Source of the DNA: PKWO01 sp036384915
GTDB taxonomy: Bacteria > Pseudomonadota > Gammaproteobacteria > Burkholderiales > Burkholderiaceae_D
Direction: 5' to 3'
Assembly: GCA_036384915.1 (NCBI GenBank)
Contig: DASVLJ010000070.1
Location: 100,059 to 164,058, forward strand
Length of the DNA stretch: 64,000 bases
Shown here: positions 52,002 to 61,707 of the stretch, piece by piece
How the letters are laid out: every line of letters begins with the position of its first letter
Numbering within the stretch: the stretch's first letter is position 1
Notes under the pieces: generated by a model
Told to the model about the DNA's origin: nothing
The model's input: the letters and a program-made list of their open reading frames with translations, nothing else
The model's database searches: none
Translations under genes and position numbers: made by a program

Positions 52002-54236
52002 ATGTATCCGCAAGGCGCGCAATCGCCCAGGAAAATCGTCGACAGGCAGAGCCAGCCGTCGCAGGCGGAAATCGACCAAGTGCTGGCGATTTTCGCGCAG
52101 CAGCGCTATGGAGAGGCCGAAGTGCTGACGCAATCCATGCTGGCGCTCCATCCCCGGTATGGAATGGGATGGATGCTGCTCGGCGCGATACTGAAGAAGC
52201 AGGCGCGCCATACCGAGGCGCTGACCGCCCAGCTCCGCGCGGCGGATTTGCTGCCGGGCGATGCGGATGTGCAATACAACGTCGGCAACACCTACCTGCA
52301 GCAGGGCAGGTCGGACCTTGCGGAGCAAAGTTATCGTCGTGCGCTGTCGGCCGACCCCGGCTATATTCGAGCCCGCTACAATCTGGGCCTCGCTTTGCAG
52401 GAGCAGGGCAAATTTGCCGAGGCGGAAACCACGTATCGCGACACCATGGCGAGCCAGCCGGCTTTCGCTCCGGCACATCTCAATCTCGGCGTGGTCTTGA
52501 ACAACCAGGGCCGCGCAGCCGAGGCTGAAGCGAGTTTTCGCCATGCCTTGCAGCTTGATGGCGGCAATGCGCATGCGCACTACAATCTCGGAAATGTCTT
52601 GCTTGCCGGCCGCCGGCATGCGGAAGCGGAAGTCGCGTACCGGGCGGCCATCGATATCGAGCCCGGATTTTGCGACGCGCATTACGGGCTCGGCAATGCC
52701 TTGCGCGAGCAGGAAAAGCATGCCGAAGCCGAGCACGCCTATCGTAAGGCGACCGAGTTCAAACCCGATTACACCGAGGCCTATTTCCAGCTCGGCGACA
52801 GTCTGATGTCGCAAAAACGCGCCGAAGATGCCGAAGTCTGCTACCGCCAGGCCTTGTATCTCAACCCTGGATTCGTCGAAGCGTACAGCCATCTCGGCGT
52901 CTCGCTCAAGAAGCAGGGCCGCTTTGCCGAGGCGGAATCGAGTTTCCGCGAGGCGCTCGCCTTGCGTCCCGATTACGCCACCGCGCACAACAATCTTGGC
53001 AATGCGCTGCAAGACCAGGAGAGGACGGCTGAAGCGGAAGCCTGCTACCGCGCGGCAATCAAATGCCAGCCCGATTTTCCCGAAGCTTTCAGCAATCTGG
53101 GCAACACCTTGAAATCCGAAGGCCGGCTGGAAGAGGCGCAGGAAGCGCTGGAGCATGCCATTGCGCTGAAACCCGATTTCGTCGAGCCGCATTTCGGTCT
53201 CTCGGTCTTGAAGACCTATGCCGAAGGCGATCCGCATCTGGCCTTGATGGAACGGCAGCAGCCGCTACTGGAAGACTTGCCGGTGGAGTCGCGTATCCGC
53301 TACTGGTTTGCTATCGGCAAGGCATATGAAGACGTGGCGCGCTACGACGAGTCGTTTGCCGCTTATGAGCAAGGCAACCGCTTGAAGCATGGCTTGCTGT
53401 CATGGGATGAAGCCCAGGACGATGCCGTGCTGGAAAAGATGAAGGCGGTATTTTCGCGGGAATTCTTCGCGGCGCATCCCAAGCCGGCGTATGGCGGTCG
53501 CGTGCCGATTTTCATCGTCGGCATGCCGCGCTCGGGCACGACGCTCCTGGAGCAGATTTTGTCGACCCACCCCGGCGGCGTTTTCGGCGCCGGCGAGCTG
53601 AAGGACCTGCACGAAATTGTGAACCGTGCCATGCCGGGGGGCGATCCGCTGCAGTATCCCGCGGCCGTGGCCGGCTTCTCGGTCGGGGATTTCCGCCGCC
53701 TGGGCGAGCAATATGTCGAACAGGTATGGCGCAATGCGCCCGAGGCGCCCTACATCACCGACAAGATGCCCTCGAACTTTTTCTACATCGGCATGATCCA
53801 CCTGATGCTGCCGCGGGCCAGGATTATCCACGCGATGCGCGATCCGATGGATTCCTGCTTCTCGTGCTATTCGCGGCTGTTCAACAAGCAAAACGTGCGT
53901 TTCGCCTACGACCTTGGCACGCTGGGGCGCTATTATGCGCGTTACATCAATCTGATGCGCCACTGGCACGAGGTGCTGCCGCCGGGAACCATCCTCGACT
54001 TGCGCTACGAAGACATGGTGGCCGATACCGAAGGCCAGGCGCGCCGTGTGCTCGCGCACGTGGGTTTGCCTTGGCATGAGGCTTGCTTGGAATTTCACAA
54101 CAACAAGCGGCGCGTCAAGACGGCTAGCCTGGCCCAGGTGCGCAAGCCGATCTACAAGACTTCCGTGGCGCGCTGGAAACACTACGAAAAACATCTGGGG
54201 CCCTTGCTGGACCTCGTCAAAGAATATAGAGAGTAG
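52002..54236 (+). CDS. TPR-repeat sulfotransferase
   Basis: 744 residues. Residues about 25-420 are some ten tandem TPR units (HAHYNLGNVLLAGRRHAEAE and similar). Then a sulfotransferase domain with the PAPS phosphate loop FIVGMPRSGTTLLEQIL and the 3'-phosphate segment AMRDPMDSCFSCYS. It should move sulfate from PAPS to a protein, sugar or lipid; the TPRs likely hold the substrate. It is related to tyrosyl-protein sulfotransferase-like bacterial proteins. Start ATG 52002 follows GAGAG. It is 94 bp after the sedolisin gene. Confidence 0.92.
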   Translation: MYPQGAQSPRKIVDRQSQPSQAEIDQVLAIFAQQRYGEAEVLTQSMLALHPRYGMGWMLLGAILKKQARHTEALTAQLRAADLLPGDADVQYNVGNTYLQQGRSDLAEQSYRRALSADPGYIRARYNLGLALQEQGKFAEAETTYRDTMASQPAFAPAHLNLGVVLNNQGRAAEAEASFRHALQLDGGNAHAHYNLGNVLLAGRRHAEAEVAYRAAIDIEPGFCDAHYGLGNALREQEKHAEAEHAYRKATEFKPDYTEAYFQLGDSLMSQKRAEDAEVCYRQALYLNPGFVEAYSHLGVSLKKQGRFAEAESSFREALALRPDYATAHNNLGNALQDQERTAEAEACYRAAIKCQPDFPEAFSNLGNTLKSEGRLEEAQEALEHAIALKPDFVEPHFGLSVLKTYAEGDPHLALMERQQPLLEDLPVESRIRYWFAIGKAYEDVARYDESFAAYEQGNRLKHGLLSWDEAQDDAVLEKMKAVFSREFFAAHPKPAYGGRVPIFIVGMPRSGTTLLEQILSTHPGGVFGAGELKDLHEIVNRAMPGGDPLQYPAAVAGFSVGDFRRLGEQYVEQVWRNAPEAPYITDKMPSNFFYIGMIHLMLPRARIIHAMRDPMDSCFSCYSRLFNKQNVRFAYDLGTLGRYYARYINLMRHWHEVLPPGTILDLRYEDMVADTEGQARRVLAHVGLPWHEACLEFHNNKRRVKTASLAQVRKPIYKTSVARWKHYEKHLGPLLDLVKEYRE

Positions 54237-54256
54237 GAGAGAGAGAAGAAGCCGTG

Positions 54257-54278
54257 CCGGTCCGCTCACGCGGACCGG
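54257..54278. terminator. Hairpin after the TPR-sulfotransferase
   Basis: CCGGTCCGC (54257-54265) pairs with GCGGACCGG (54270-54278) through a four-base loop. No T tract. It lies between two convergent genes and may serve both. Confidence 0.6.
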
Positions 54279-54351
54279 TGCGAGCTATCTGCATTCTCGT
54301 CGCCTCCCTGTGCCGTATCCCTTCAAGCGCCAACCCGCGCCTTCCCCGGGT

Positions 54352-54972
54352 TCATGGCAAGTCCTGGCCCTGATGCGCCAGGCTGATTCTGACCAGGTCG
54401 GCCACATTGTCCACACCGAGCTTGGACAGGATGCGCGTCTTGTGCACTTCCACCGTGCGCACGCTGATGTCCAGCATGGCCGCGATGTTGCGGTTATGCT
54501 GGCCCGTGACGATCAGGTCGAATACCTGCGTTTCGCGCGGCGTCAGGTTCTTGAGCAATTGGGCTGTTCGTTCGCGCGACTGGTCCGCCGCCTGGGTAGT
54601 GGCGGCCACGGAAAACGCTTCTTCGATGGTATCGACCAGCTTCACGTCGTCCAGCGGCTTTTCCAGGAAATCGAAGGCTTGCGCCTTGAAGGCCTGGCGC
54701 GCGATGCTGACGTTGGCGTGGCCTGTTACAACGATCACGGGCAGGCGCGACTGCATTTCAGCCAGCTTTTGTTGCAGGGTCAAGCCGTCCATGTCGGGCA
54801 TGCGGATGTCGAGCAGGAGACAGCCGGCCCAATCCGGGCGCCAGGCGCTGAGAAAATCGCGGCCCGTAGCGAAGACTGCCGTGCTGTAACCCTTGATCGA
54901 CAGCAGCAGGCCGAGCGCATCGCGCACGGCAGGATCGTCATCGACGATATATACGGTAAGCCTACTTGACAT
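54352..54972 (-). CDS. FixJ/LuxR-type response regulator
   Basis: 206 residues. Receiver domain with IVDDDPAVRD, phospho-Asp in CLLLDIRMPDMDG and Lys in FLEKPLDD, then a LuxR-type helix-turn-helix (LTPRETQVFDLIVTGQHNRNI). This is the FixJ/NarL-like layout with sigma-70 targets. Its first 11 bases overlap the end of the histidine kinase gene, so they are coupled. Confidence 0.92.
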   Translation of the reverse strand: MSSRLTVYIVDDDPAVRDALGLLLSIKGYSTAVFATGRDFLSAWRPDWAGCLLLDIRMPDMDGLTLQQKLAEMQSRLPVIVVTGHANVSIARQAFKAQAFDFLEKPLDDVKLVDTIEEAFSVAATTQAADQSRERTAQLLKNLTPRETQVFDLIVTGQHNRNIAAMLDISVRTVEVHKTRILSKLGVDNVADLVRISLAHQGQDLP

Positions 54973-56599
54973 TGGTTGTATTCGCTTCCATGGATGGTAA
55001 AACAAACTTGAACATGCCGTGGGCCGGAAATTCGGCCCAAAGCTTGCCCCCGTGCGCTTCGACGATGCTGCGCGATATGGCTAGGCCAACACCCATGCCG
55101 CTCGATTTGGAGGTCACGAAGGGCTCAAACAATCCGGCACGCATGGCCGGAGCAACGCCGGGACCGCTGTCGCTCACGCTGAAAACCAGTTTGCCCCCGT
55201 CTTCCGTGTCCAGCGTCAATCGTACGCACCGTTCGCCCTCGGGTTGGGTTGCCACTGCGTCGAAAGCGTTTTGCAGCAGATTACGCAGTACCAGTTCGAT
55301 CTGCAGGCGGTCCAGGTTGGCTTGAACCCGCGGCACCGGGCCGAGCTCGAACTGCACGCCCAACTGCCGCGCCTGTACCGAAAACGGCAGCGCCGTCTGC
55401 TCCATAAAACTGTCCAATTCCACCGTCTCGACTTCCATTGCGCCGGTCTGGAAAAACTCCTTGATCCGCCGCACGACACTGGCCGCACGGTTCGATTCGC
55501 CCACCATGCGTTCGACGATTTCACGGAACAGTTTGCCCGAATCGTTGCCGGCTTCGCTGCCCGCCCCGTTGCGCGCGATCAGCTCGGCGCACGATTTGCC
55601 GTACGCCACCATGGCTGTGATCGGCTGGTTCAATTCGTGGGCCAGCGCAGCGGCGATTTCGCCGGCGGCGGTAAGCCGCAGCGAGCGGTTCAGCTCAAGC
55701 GCCGTCGCTTTCTGTTCTTCCACCACGATGCCGATGAACAGGCTGACCAGCGCCAGCATGGACAGCAGCAGTTGTAATTCGCCGAGCGGAAATACGATGT
55801 TGAAGCCGGAAGCTGTCGCCGCGATGATATTCAACTGCATCAGGCCTGCGATCAGCGCCGCGCCCGCAATGCCCTGGCGCGACGCGGCCCAGACGATGGG
55901 CAGGAACAGAAAGTAGAAGTGATGGAATCGGGTTCTGTGATAGAACGCGAAGGTGAACCAGATCAGGGCAGTCATCAGCAGGCAAAAGCCGAGCGTTTCC
56001 CATTGACGCAAGACCTGCCACAGCCGGTTTCTTCCTTCGCCGCTGGCAAGCAGCCAGAATATCGGCATGGAGATCATCACCCCGACAAGGTCGCCCAGCC
56101 AACAGCGCCGCAATGCTTCCAGCCATTCGTCTTCGGGGAGCAATTGCAGAGCGTGGAGCAGGGAAACATACACCAATGCATTCATCAGCAGGCCGGCTCC
56201 CACCACGACGAACCAGAGCGATAATTCGCGCCGGTTGCCGAATACGGTTTCCGCCCTGAAGTTGCGCCGCAGGATTTCCGCGATACAGCCATAACCGAAT
56301 GTCAGGCAAACCGACAACATCAGCGTATCTATCCAGCCCGCCGGAAAGCTGCGTACGACTCCCTCCGCGATCAACAGGGCGAAAAACCAGGGCAGTGCGG
56401 CCACGCGCCCATAACGCAGCCAATAAACGAAGCCGAGCGCCGGGGGCGGGTTCCAGGTCGTGATGTTGAAACCATGCATGGGCTCGATAAAACTCAGCCA
56501 ATCGAGCAGCACATAGGCCGCAACGAAACCCGGATGGGGCAGGATTCGAGAGGCGGCTTGGCTCAGCCAGGTGGAGTTCGACGCGGCAATGTTTCGCAT
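54962..56599 (-). CDS. MASE1-type membrane histidine kinase
   Basis: 545 residues. About eight membrane segments (residues 20-300) in MASE1 style, then a HisKA with ALAHELNQPITAMVAYG and an HATPase with LLQNAFDAV, SDSGPGV and GMGVGLAIS. It resembles FixL-like kinases without the PAS. It precedes and overlaps its FixJ-type partner. The signal is unknown. The 290-bp region upstream (56600-56889) has AT-rich bases and no gene. Confidence 0.92.
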   Translation of the reverse strand: MRNIAASNSTWLSQAASRILPHPGFVAAYVLLDWLSFIEPMHGFNITTWNPPPALGFVYWLRYGRVAALPWFFALLIAEGVVRSFPAGWIDTLMLSVCLTFGYGCIAEILRRNFRAETVFGNRRELSLWFVVVGAGLLMNALVYVSLLHALQLLPEDEWLEALRRCWLGDLVGVMISMPIFWLLASGEGRNRLWQVLRQWETLGFCLLMTALIWFTFAFYHRTRFHHFYFLFLPIVWAASRQGIAGAALIAGLMQLNIIAATASGFNIVFPLGELQLLLSMLALVSLFIGIVVEEQKATALELNRSLRLTAAGEIAAALAHELNQPITAMVAYGKSCAELIARNGAGSEAGNDSGKLFREIVERMVGESNRAASVVRRIKEFFQTGAMEVETVELDSFMEQTALPFSVQARQLGVQFELGPVPRVQANLDRLQIELVLRNLLQNAFDAVATQPEGERCVRLTLDTEDGGKLVFSVSDSGPGVAPAMRAGLFEPFVTSKSSGMGVGLAISRSIVEAHGGKLWAEFPAHGMFKFVLPSMEANTTNVK

Positions 56600-56825
56600 A
56601 CCAACATTTTGGCGCTTAAAGCGTTGTTGCGCATCTGTGTTTTCATGTACGTGATTCCCTTACGTTATATGTTGTATTTTTGTAACTATTATTGTGGTTT
56701 TGCTATTCACTGAAGCAGGCCTCATTCGGAAAAGCCATATCCGGCGCCGGTTTTGGCGAAGCCGTGATGATCGAATGCGACGCCGCTCGCGAGCGTTTCG
56801 CCCAAGTTACCCGTAACGGAACTTA

Positions 56826-56853
56826 CGAATTTACATACGAAATTCGATTCGTT
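56826..56853. promoter_or_regulatory. Candidate MarR operator
   Basis: ACGAAT (56826-56831) and ATTCGT (56848-56853) form an inverted repeat around a second palindrome, CGAAATTCG (56839-56847). Located 37 bp before the MarR gene in an AT-rich stretch, so it could be its autoregulatory site. Not verified. Confidence 0.4.
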
Positions 56854-56889
56854 AACATCGATTTACATTCAGGGGATAGGTGAAATTGC

Positions 56890-57444
56890 ATGCGTTTTTC
56901 CAAAATCGGATACCAAGACGAGGGCGGGGCAGCCGCCGCAGCCGGGGAAGATCCGGGTATCGCGCAGCATCCTTCGTTGGAGTTGTGGCGCCGCATGCGC
57001 GCCTGTATTGCCAGAATAGATGGAGAAATCACCAGCCGCATGCGGGAGCAATTCGGCATCTCCATGCCGCAATTCGAAGTGCTGAAGCAATTGCGCAAAT
57101 TTCCAGACGGCTTGCGCATGGGTGAGTTGGCCCAGTTGCTGAAGGTTTCCGGCGCCAGCATCACGTCTTTCACCGATCAGCTGGAGCAGGCGGAACTGGT
57201 GTTGCGTATTCCGGATCGTGTGGACCGTCGCGTCAACAGCGTCAGGCTGACCAATCCAGGGCGCCAGTTGCTGGTCAAGGCGATGCTCGAGTATGAGCAT
57301 TGGGTGGTCGAATTGATGGATGATGCCGCACTGGACGCAGGCGCCGCGACGAAAGTGGGTGCAGCCGATGCTGCGGCGGAAACGCTTGCAATGCGGAACA
57401 ATGCATACGGGGACGGCCGAGGCGAAACGGCGGCGCACGCATAA
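56890..57444 (+). CDS. MarR family transcriptional regulator
   Basis: 184 residues with the MarR winged helix: SMPQFEVLKQLRKFPDG, MGELAQLLKVSGASITSF recognition helix and the wing RIPDRVDRRVNSVRLT. An extra Ala-rich C-terminal tail of about 35 residues is unusual. Ligand unknown. It is convergent with the degenerate HD-GYP gene, ten bases apart. Confidence 0.88.
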   Translation: MRFSKIGYQDEGGAAAAAGEDPGIAQHPSLELWRRMRACIARIDGEITSRMREQFGISMPQFEVLKQLRKFPDGLRMGELAQLLKVSGASITSFTDQLEQAELVLRIPDRVDRRVNSVRLTNPGRQLLVKAMLEYEHWVVELMDDAALDAGAATKVGAADAAAETLAMRNNAYGDGRGETAAHA

Positions 57445-57454
57445 TCCGCACGGC

Positions 57455-58561
57455 CTAAATCGACGCGGCGCTGCCCCACAGCTGCTGCATGGAAAAGCGC
57501 AGGAGCTTGCCGTCGTTCGGAATCGCTTCGCGGACGCCGAACAGGGGCTTGGATGTGTCGCGCAGGATGGGGGCATCGAGCGCCACGCCGCGCGGGTTCA
57601 ACAGCGACTGCACCAGCGGCATGGCCGCGTGCGCGCCGCGCTTGATTACCACGCCGATTTCATCGGTGTGCAGGCGCACAAAGGTGCCTGCCGGGAAATT
57701 GCCGATTTCCTTGATGAATCCCGCGGCCACCAGCGCGTCGCGCGGTTTGCCCTCGCTGATCAGGATTTCACGCAGTGCGACGTGCGGCAACAGGGTGCGC
57801 CGATATTTGCGTTGCACGATGGCGGCGCAATACTGGTCGGCCACCGATAGCAGATAGGCGTTTTGCATCAGTTCGCCGACCTCATGTCCCTTGGGATAGC
57901 CGTTGCCGCTGCCGTTTTCATGATGCATTGCCACGCAGGCCAGCCACTCGGCATTATCGACGCCGGCATCTTTGAGCATGGCTGTGCTGCGTTCCGGGTG
58001 TTGCCGGATCAGTTCGATTTCTTTTGGGTCGAGCGCGTCGGTGCGTTCCTGCAATGCATCCTGCTGTTGCAACATGCCGAGATTCATCGTCAGCGCCGCG
58101 GCTACGATGGCTTTCATTTCATCGGAAGTTTTTTTCAGGCGGCGTGCTACAAGCAGGGCGACCACCGCGGTATCGACCGCGTGCCGTGTCGAATAGTCGC
58201 CGGCGCGCTGGTTCAGCAGGATGCAGGCGTGGGAGATATTGGCGCTGACGGTGGTTGCGGTATGTATCAGCGCCGCGATTTCCATCAGCCTTGCGGAAAA
58301 ATCCGGCGTGTCGGCGATACTGCGCAACAGGTTGTCGAGCCGTTTTTGCGCCGTGTTCAAGACACGCAGGACCGATACCTGGGGCGGCTTTTTGACCGCC
58401 GCCGGAGCAAACAGGCCCGTGCCGAGCAAGGTGGCCAATGCCTCTTCGTCATCAAACGTCTGGCCTTTGCCTTTGACGACCGCCCCGTCCTTGTTGACTA
58501 CGTCCCAGGGAAGCGCCTGGCCGGCAGCGATGTCGGAAGCGGTGAGTTGGCGCAGCGTCAT
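57455..58561 (-). CDS. HD-GYP-type protein with catalytic HD lost
   Basis: 368 residues. The HD-GYP fold is recognisable: first His in TRHAVDTAVV, HHENGSGNGYP, a VADQYC near the end, and the HP pair of HPERS. The key HD of the first helix is replaced by MN in LTMNLGM, so phosphodiesterase activity is not expected. It may act as a c-di-GMP sensor or structural regulator. N-terminal 100 residues are a separate unrecognised domain. Confidence 0.82.
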   Translation of the reverse strand: MTLRQLTASDIAAGQALPWDVVNKDGAVVKGKGQTFDDEEALATLLGTGLFAPAAVKKPPQVSVLRVLNTAQKRLDNLLRSIADTPDFSARLMEIAALIHTATTVSANISHACILLNQRAGDYSTRHAVDTAVVALLVARRLKKTSDEMKAIVAAALTMNLGMLQQQDALQERTDALDPKEIELIRQHPERSTAMLKDAGVDNAEWLACVAMHHENGSGNGYPKGHEVGELMQNAYLLSVADQYCAAIVQRKYRRTLLPHVALREILISEGKPRDALVAAGFIKEIGNFPAGTFVRLHTDEIGVVIKRGAHAAMPLVQSLLNPRGVALDAPILRDTSKPLFGVREAIPNDGKLLRFSMQQLWGSAASI

Positions 58562-58811
58562 GGATGGTCTTGGCGAATGGTTGCAAGCTGAGTATCACCA
58601 ATGTAGCATCGGTTTGGCATGCTGTCGCCTGTCGCACGTTCCAATTTACAACAGACGAGCGATGGGGGGCACGGGGGCAACTTCCATCACCCTGGCATTT
58701 TGTTGCAATGCAAAACCCTCCTTGGCAGAATCGCATAAATATTTGTCATCGGCAATGGAACGGATTCCCCGATAATGCAGTCACATCATTCTTTAAATCG
58801 ACCTGTCCCTT

Positions 58812-59498
58812 ATGAAAAAGAGCCTTCTGCTGTTTGCGCTGCTTGCCTGTGTTAGTGCCACGGTTTTCGCCGCGGTATCCGCCGAAGAGCGCGAATGGAT
58901 TCCCTACAAAAAATTCGTCCAATCATTTTATCTCGATAAGTTTTATGCAGCCGATCCGCATTTGCGCGACCACTTGCGTCTCCTGGTGAAGCTGGAGCCG
59001 CAGGACAAGACGATCAAGCCCGGCGACATCGTGCTGACCGTGGTGCATGCCGGCAGCCGCGACCGCATGCCGATCGATGCCGATGGCCTGATGGATGTGG
59101 AGCCGAATGCCGCCTGGCTCAAGGACGAGGCGATGATCTACACCAATCTGCCCAAGGGATCGAAAGTGAATATCGACGCACTCTTTGCGTCGCGCACGCC
59201 CGACACGCTCGAGCTTCCCTATGCCGAGCTGATGACCAGCGTTCCGCAATGGAATGCGTTGCTTAAGGAAAAGGCCGGCATGTTGCGCTTCATGCTGCCG
59301 ACCTTCAATGCCATCGACCTGCACTTCGCCAAGCCCGCAGGACAGACTCTGCGCGTGATGGACAAGAACGGCACAAAGACTTATACGGCCGATGCCAAGG
59401 GCGAAATCAAGCTCAAGCTCGACAATGCGCTCATGCAGGGCAATCCGAAGGTCATCCTGTCGGAGCGTCCAGGCATGATGGAAGTCGACGAGATTTGA
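58812..59498 (+). CDS. Secreted protein, possibly DUF2987-like
   Basis: 228 residues with a signal peptide (MKKSLLLFALLACVSATVFA). The mature part is beta-rich with a conserved-looking EPQDKTIKPGDIVLTVVHAG and DGLMDVEPN. It has the look of DUF2987 proteins from memory, but I could not check. Periplasmic, function unknown. Confidence 0.6.
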   Translation: MKKSLLLFALLACVSATVFAAVSAEEREWIPYKKFVQSFYLDKFYAADPHLRDHLRLLVKLEPQDKTIKPGDIVLTVVHAGSRDRMPIDADGLMDVEPNAAWLKDEAMIYTNLPKGSKVNIDALFASRTPDTLELPYAELMTSVPQWNALLKEKAGMLRFMLPTFNAIDLHFAKPAGQTLRVMDKNGTKTYTADAKGEIKLKLDNALMQGNPKVILSERPGMMEVDEI

Positions 59499-59553
59499 GG
59501 GTGGCGAGCGAACCGCGCCGCCGCTTGCATTGCTTGCCGGTACCGGCAGTGTT

Positions 59554-60753
59554 TCAGCAGCTGTTGCGGAATTCCGTCAGGTAAAACAGGAAGGCAAGCG
59601 CAGGAAAGGCCATGCCGGCCCAACTCACCGCTTGCCAGCCGCCGTGCAGATAGGTATAGCTCGAAATCGAGGAACCTAACGCGCCGCCGGCGAAGAACAA
59701 GGCCATGTAGAGACCGTTCAAGCGGCTGCGAGTGTGGGCGCCTAGCGCGTAGATCGCGCGCTGCCCCAGCACCAGGTTGGCTTGCACGCCCAAGTCGAGC
59801 AGCACGCCGCCGGCCAGGAGCGGCAAGAGCGCGCCGTCGGCGCCGAAATGCGCCATGCCGAAGCCGACGGTCACCGAGGCCAGCGCCACGCCGGTAGCGG
59901 GGCGGCTCCATCCCTTATCTGCCATTCTCCCTGCGACCGGTGCCGACAGCACGCCTGACGCGCCGGCCAATGCGAACAAGCCGATGCCTCCTTGGGTGAA
60001 ACCGAAATGCGGCCCGGCGAGCACCAGCGGCACGATGGTCCAGTACAGTGTAAAACTGGCGAACAGCGCGGCGTGATAGGCGGCGCGCCGGCGCAGGATG
60101 GGCGTATTGCGCAGAAGGGTCCAGAGCGAACCGATCAATTCGAGGTAGGTGTGCGAGGCATCCGGCCGGCGTTGCGGTAACATGCGCTGCAGCACGATCG
60201 ACAACAGCACCATGGTTGCGGCCGAGCCGCCGAACACGGCGCGCCAGCCGAAGGCGGCGGCGATGAAACTCGACACCGGACGCGACAACATGATGCCGGC
60301 CAGCAGCCCACTCATGACGTTGCCGACTACGCGCCCGCGACTTTCGTCCGGCGCCATATGTGCCGCCAGCGGCACCAGCATCTGCACCGCAACCGCGCTG
60401 ACGCCGATCAGGAGGGATGCTGTCAGAAACACAGGGGCGTTTGGCGCACCCGCCGCCAGCAGCAGGGCCAGGATCACCGCGCCGAGCGCCGTGACGATCA
60501 GGCGGCGATTTTCCATCAGGTCGCCCAGGGGCACGAGCAACAGCAGGCCGGCGCAGTAGCCGCCCTGGGTCAGCGTGACGATGAGGCTCGCAGCCGCCTT
60601 GTCCAGGCCGATATCCGCCGAAATCAACCCGATCAGCGGTTGCGCAAAATAGAGATTGGCCACGATCAATCCGCACGCGGCGGCGAGCAGGAAAGTCATC
60701 CACGAGGGCATGGGAAGGCGGGTGGACGGCAGTGCGGTGTCGGGGGCATGCAT
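59554..60753 (-). CDS. Major facilitator superfamily transporter
   Basis: 399 residues with 12 predicted membrane helices. The MFS A-motif region reads GDLMENRRLIV, and the second half has GRMADKGWSRP. It resembles drug or sugar efflux permeases of the YbdA/YdhP type. ATG 60753 is chosen; 60765 is an alternative. Substrate unknown. Confidence 0.88.
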   Translation of the reverse strand: MHAPDTALPSTRLPMPSWMTFLLAAACGLIVANLYFAQPLIGLISADIGLDKAAASLIVTLTQGGYCAGLLLLVPLGDLMENRRLIVTALGAVILALLLAAGAPNAPVFLTASLLIGVSAVAVQMLVPLAAHMAPDESRGRVVGNVMSGLLAGIMLSRPVSSFIAAAFGWRAVFGGSAATMVLLSIVLQRMLPQRRPDASHTYLELIGSLWTLLRNTPILRRRAAYHAALFASFTLYWTIVPLVLAGPHFGFTQGGIGLFALAGASGVLSAPVAGRMADKGWSRPATGVALASVTVGFGMAHFGADGALLPLLAGGVLLDLGVQANLVLGQRAIYALGAHTRSRLNGLYMALFFAGGALGSSISSYTYLHGGWQAVSWAGMAFPALAFLFYLTEFRNSC

Positions 60754-60826
60754 AGGGTATCGCATTCGCGTGTGGGACGGCGATTATACCGTCGGCCTTG
60801 AATGCTTGCCGGGAGCGGAAAGCAGG

Positions 60827-61651
60827 TCAGGGATGGGCGAACAGGGCGCGGTATTGCGGCGTTTTCTTGAACGCCTCGAGGCGCGCGTCATAGTCCCTCA
60901 TTAGTGCCGCAATGTCGGGGTAGCGCACGCTGGAGAAAGTCGAGGCTTTGGAGAAGGCGGTCGAGTATTCCTTGGAAAACAGCACGGTGTCGTACCAAAC
61001 CGGCGTTTGCCCCGCAGCCTTGGCTGCCCATATTCCGGCGGATATGTCCTGCGGAAACAGCTGGATGTGGTTCAGCGCCAACTGGTGGAAATTTTCCTGC
61101 GTATCCGCCGCGGCGATCAGAGCGGGATCGTACCCATCGTTGATCTGGGTCTCGCGCTTAGGGAAGACCTTCCAGAATTCGTCGTGATAGGAGGCCCCGC
61201 GCACAATGCCTATGCTCAAGCCGCTTCTCTTCGCGTCGTCGAGGCCGCGTATGTCGTATCGTGCCTTGGTTGCTGCGTTGGTGAAGAACAGGTAGGAAAT
61301 CCGCCAGACGGCTGTCTTGGGAAAATACGCAATCTCCTCGCGGGCCGGCGTCCGCGAATAGGTGAGCGCGGCGTCGGCTTGCCCGGTTTGTATTTCAAGC
61401 TGGCAGCGCGCAAAAGGAACGACGTCGACCTTGAATTGCACGCCCATGGGATCGAACACGGCATGGGCGACATCGACCTCGATTCCGGCCGGCACACCTT
61501 GCTTCAGGTAGACATAGGGCGGCAGCGGGGCGGCGCAGATATTGAGCGCCGCATGGGTATCATGGGCCTCATGCGCGATCGCGGTTCGTGCCGCGATACA
61601 GCTCAGAATGACGAGCAATCTCCGGGTGATGTCTGAAACCCGTGTTTCCAT
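60827..61651 (-). CDS. Periplasmic family-3-like solute-binding protein
   Basis: 274 residues with a signal sequence (residues 1-26), then the SBP_bac_3 fold: LNICAAPLPPYVY, GIEVDVAHAVFDPMG and RGASYHDEFW. No permease or ATPase gene is adjacent, so it may be an orphan receptor or enzyme-like protein rather than a transporter part. Confidence 0.82.
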   Translation of the reverse strand: METRVSDITRRLLVILSCIAARTAIAHEAHDTHAALNICAAPLPPYVYLKQGVPAGIEVDVAHAVFDPMGVQFKVDVVPFARCQLEIQTGQADAALTYSRTPAREEIAYFPKTAVWRISYLFFTNAATKARYDIRGLDDAKRSGLSIGIVRGASYHDEFWKVFPKRETQINDGYDPALIAAADTQENFHQLALNHIQLFPQDISAGIWAAKAAGQTPVWYDTVLFSKEYSTAFSKASTFSSVRYPDIAALMRDYDARLEAFKKTPQYRALFAHP

Positions 61652-61707
61652 CCGCTGCGACCGTATCCATTGACGATAGGCCGCATTCTACCGGAATTCG
61701 CGGGGAG

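Noticed and set aside
59535..59548. Palindrome TGCCGGTACCGGCA after the DUF2987-like gene
   Set aside because: It has no loop or T tract, so is a poor hairpin or terminator, and short palindromes are expected by chance in GC-rich sequence.
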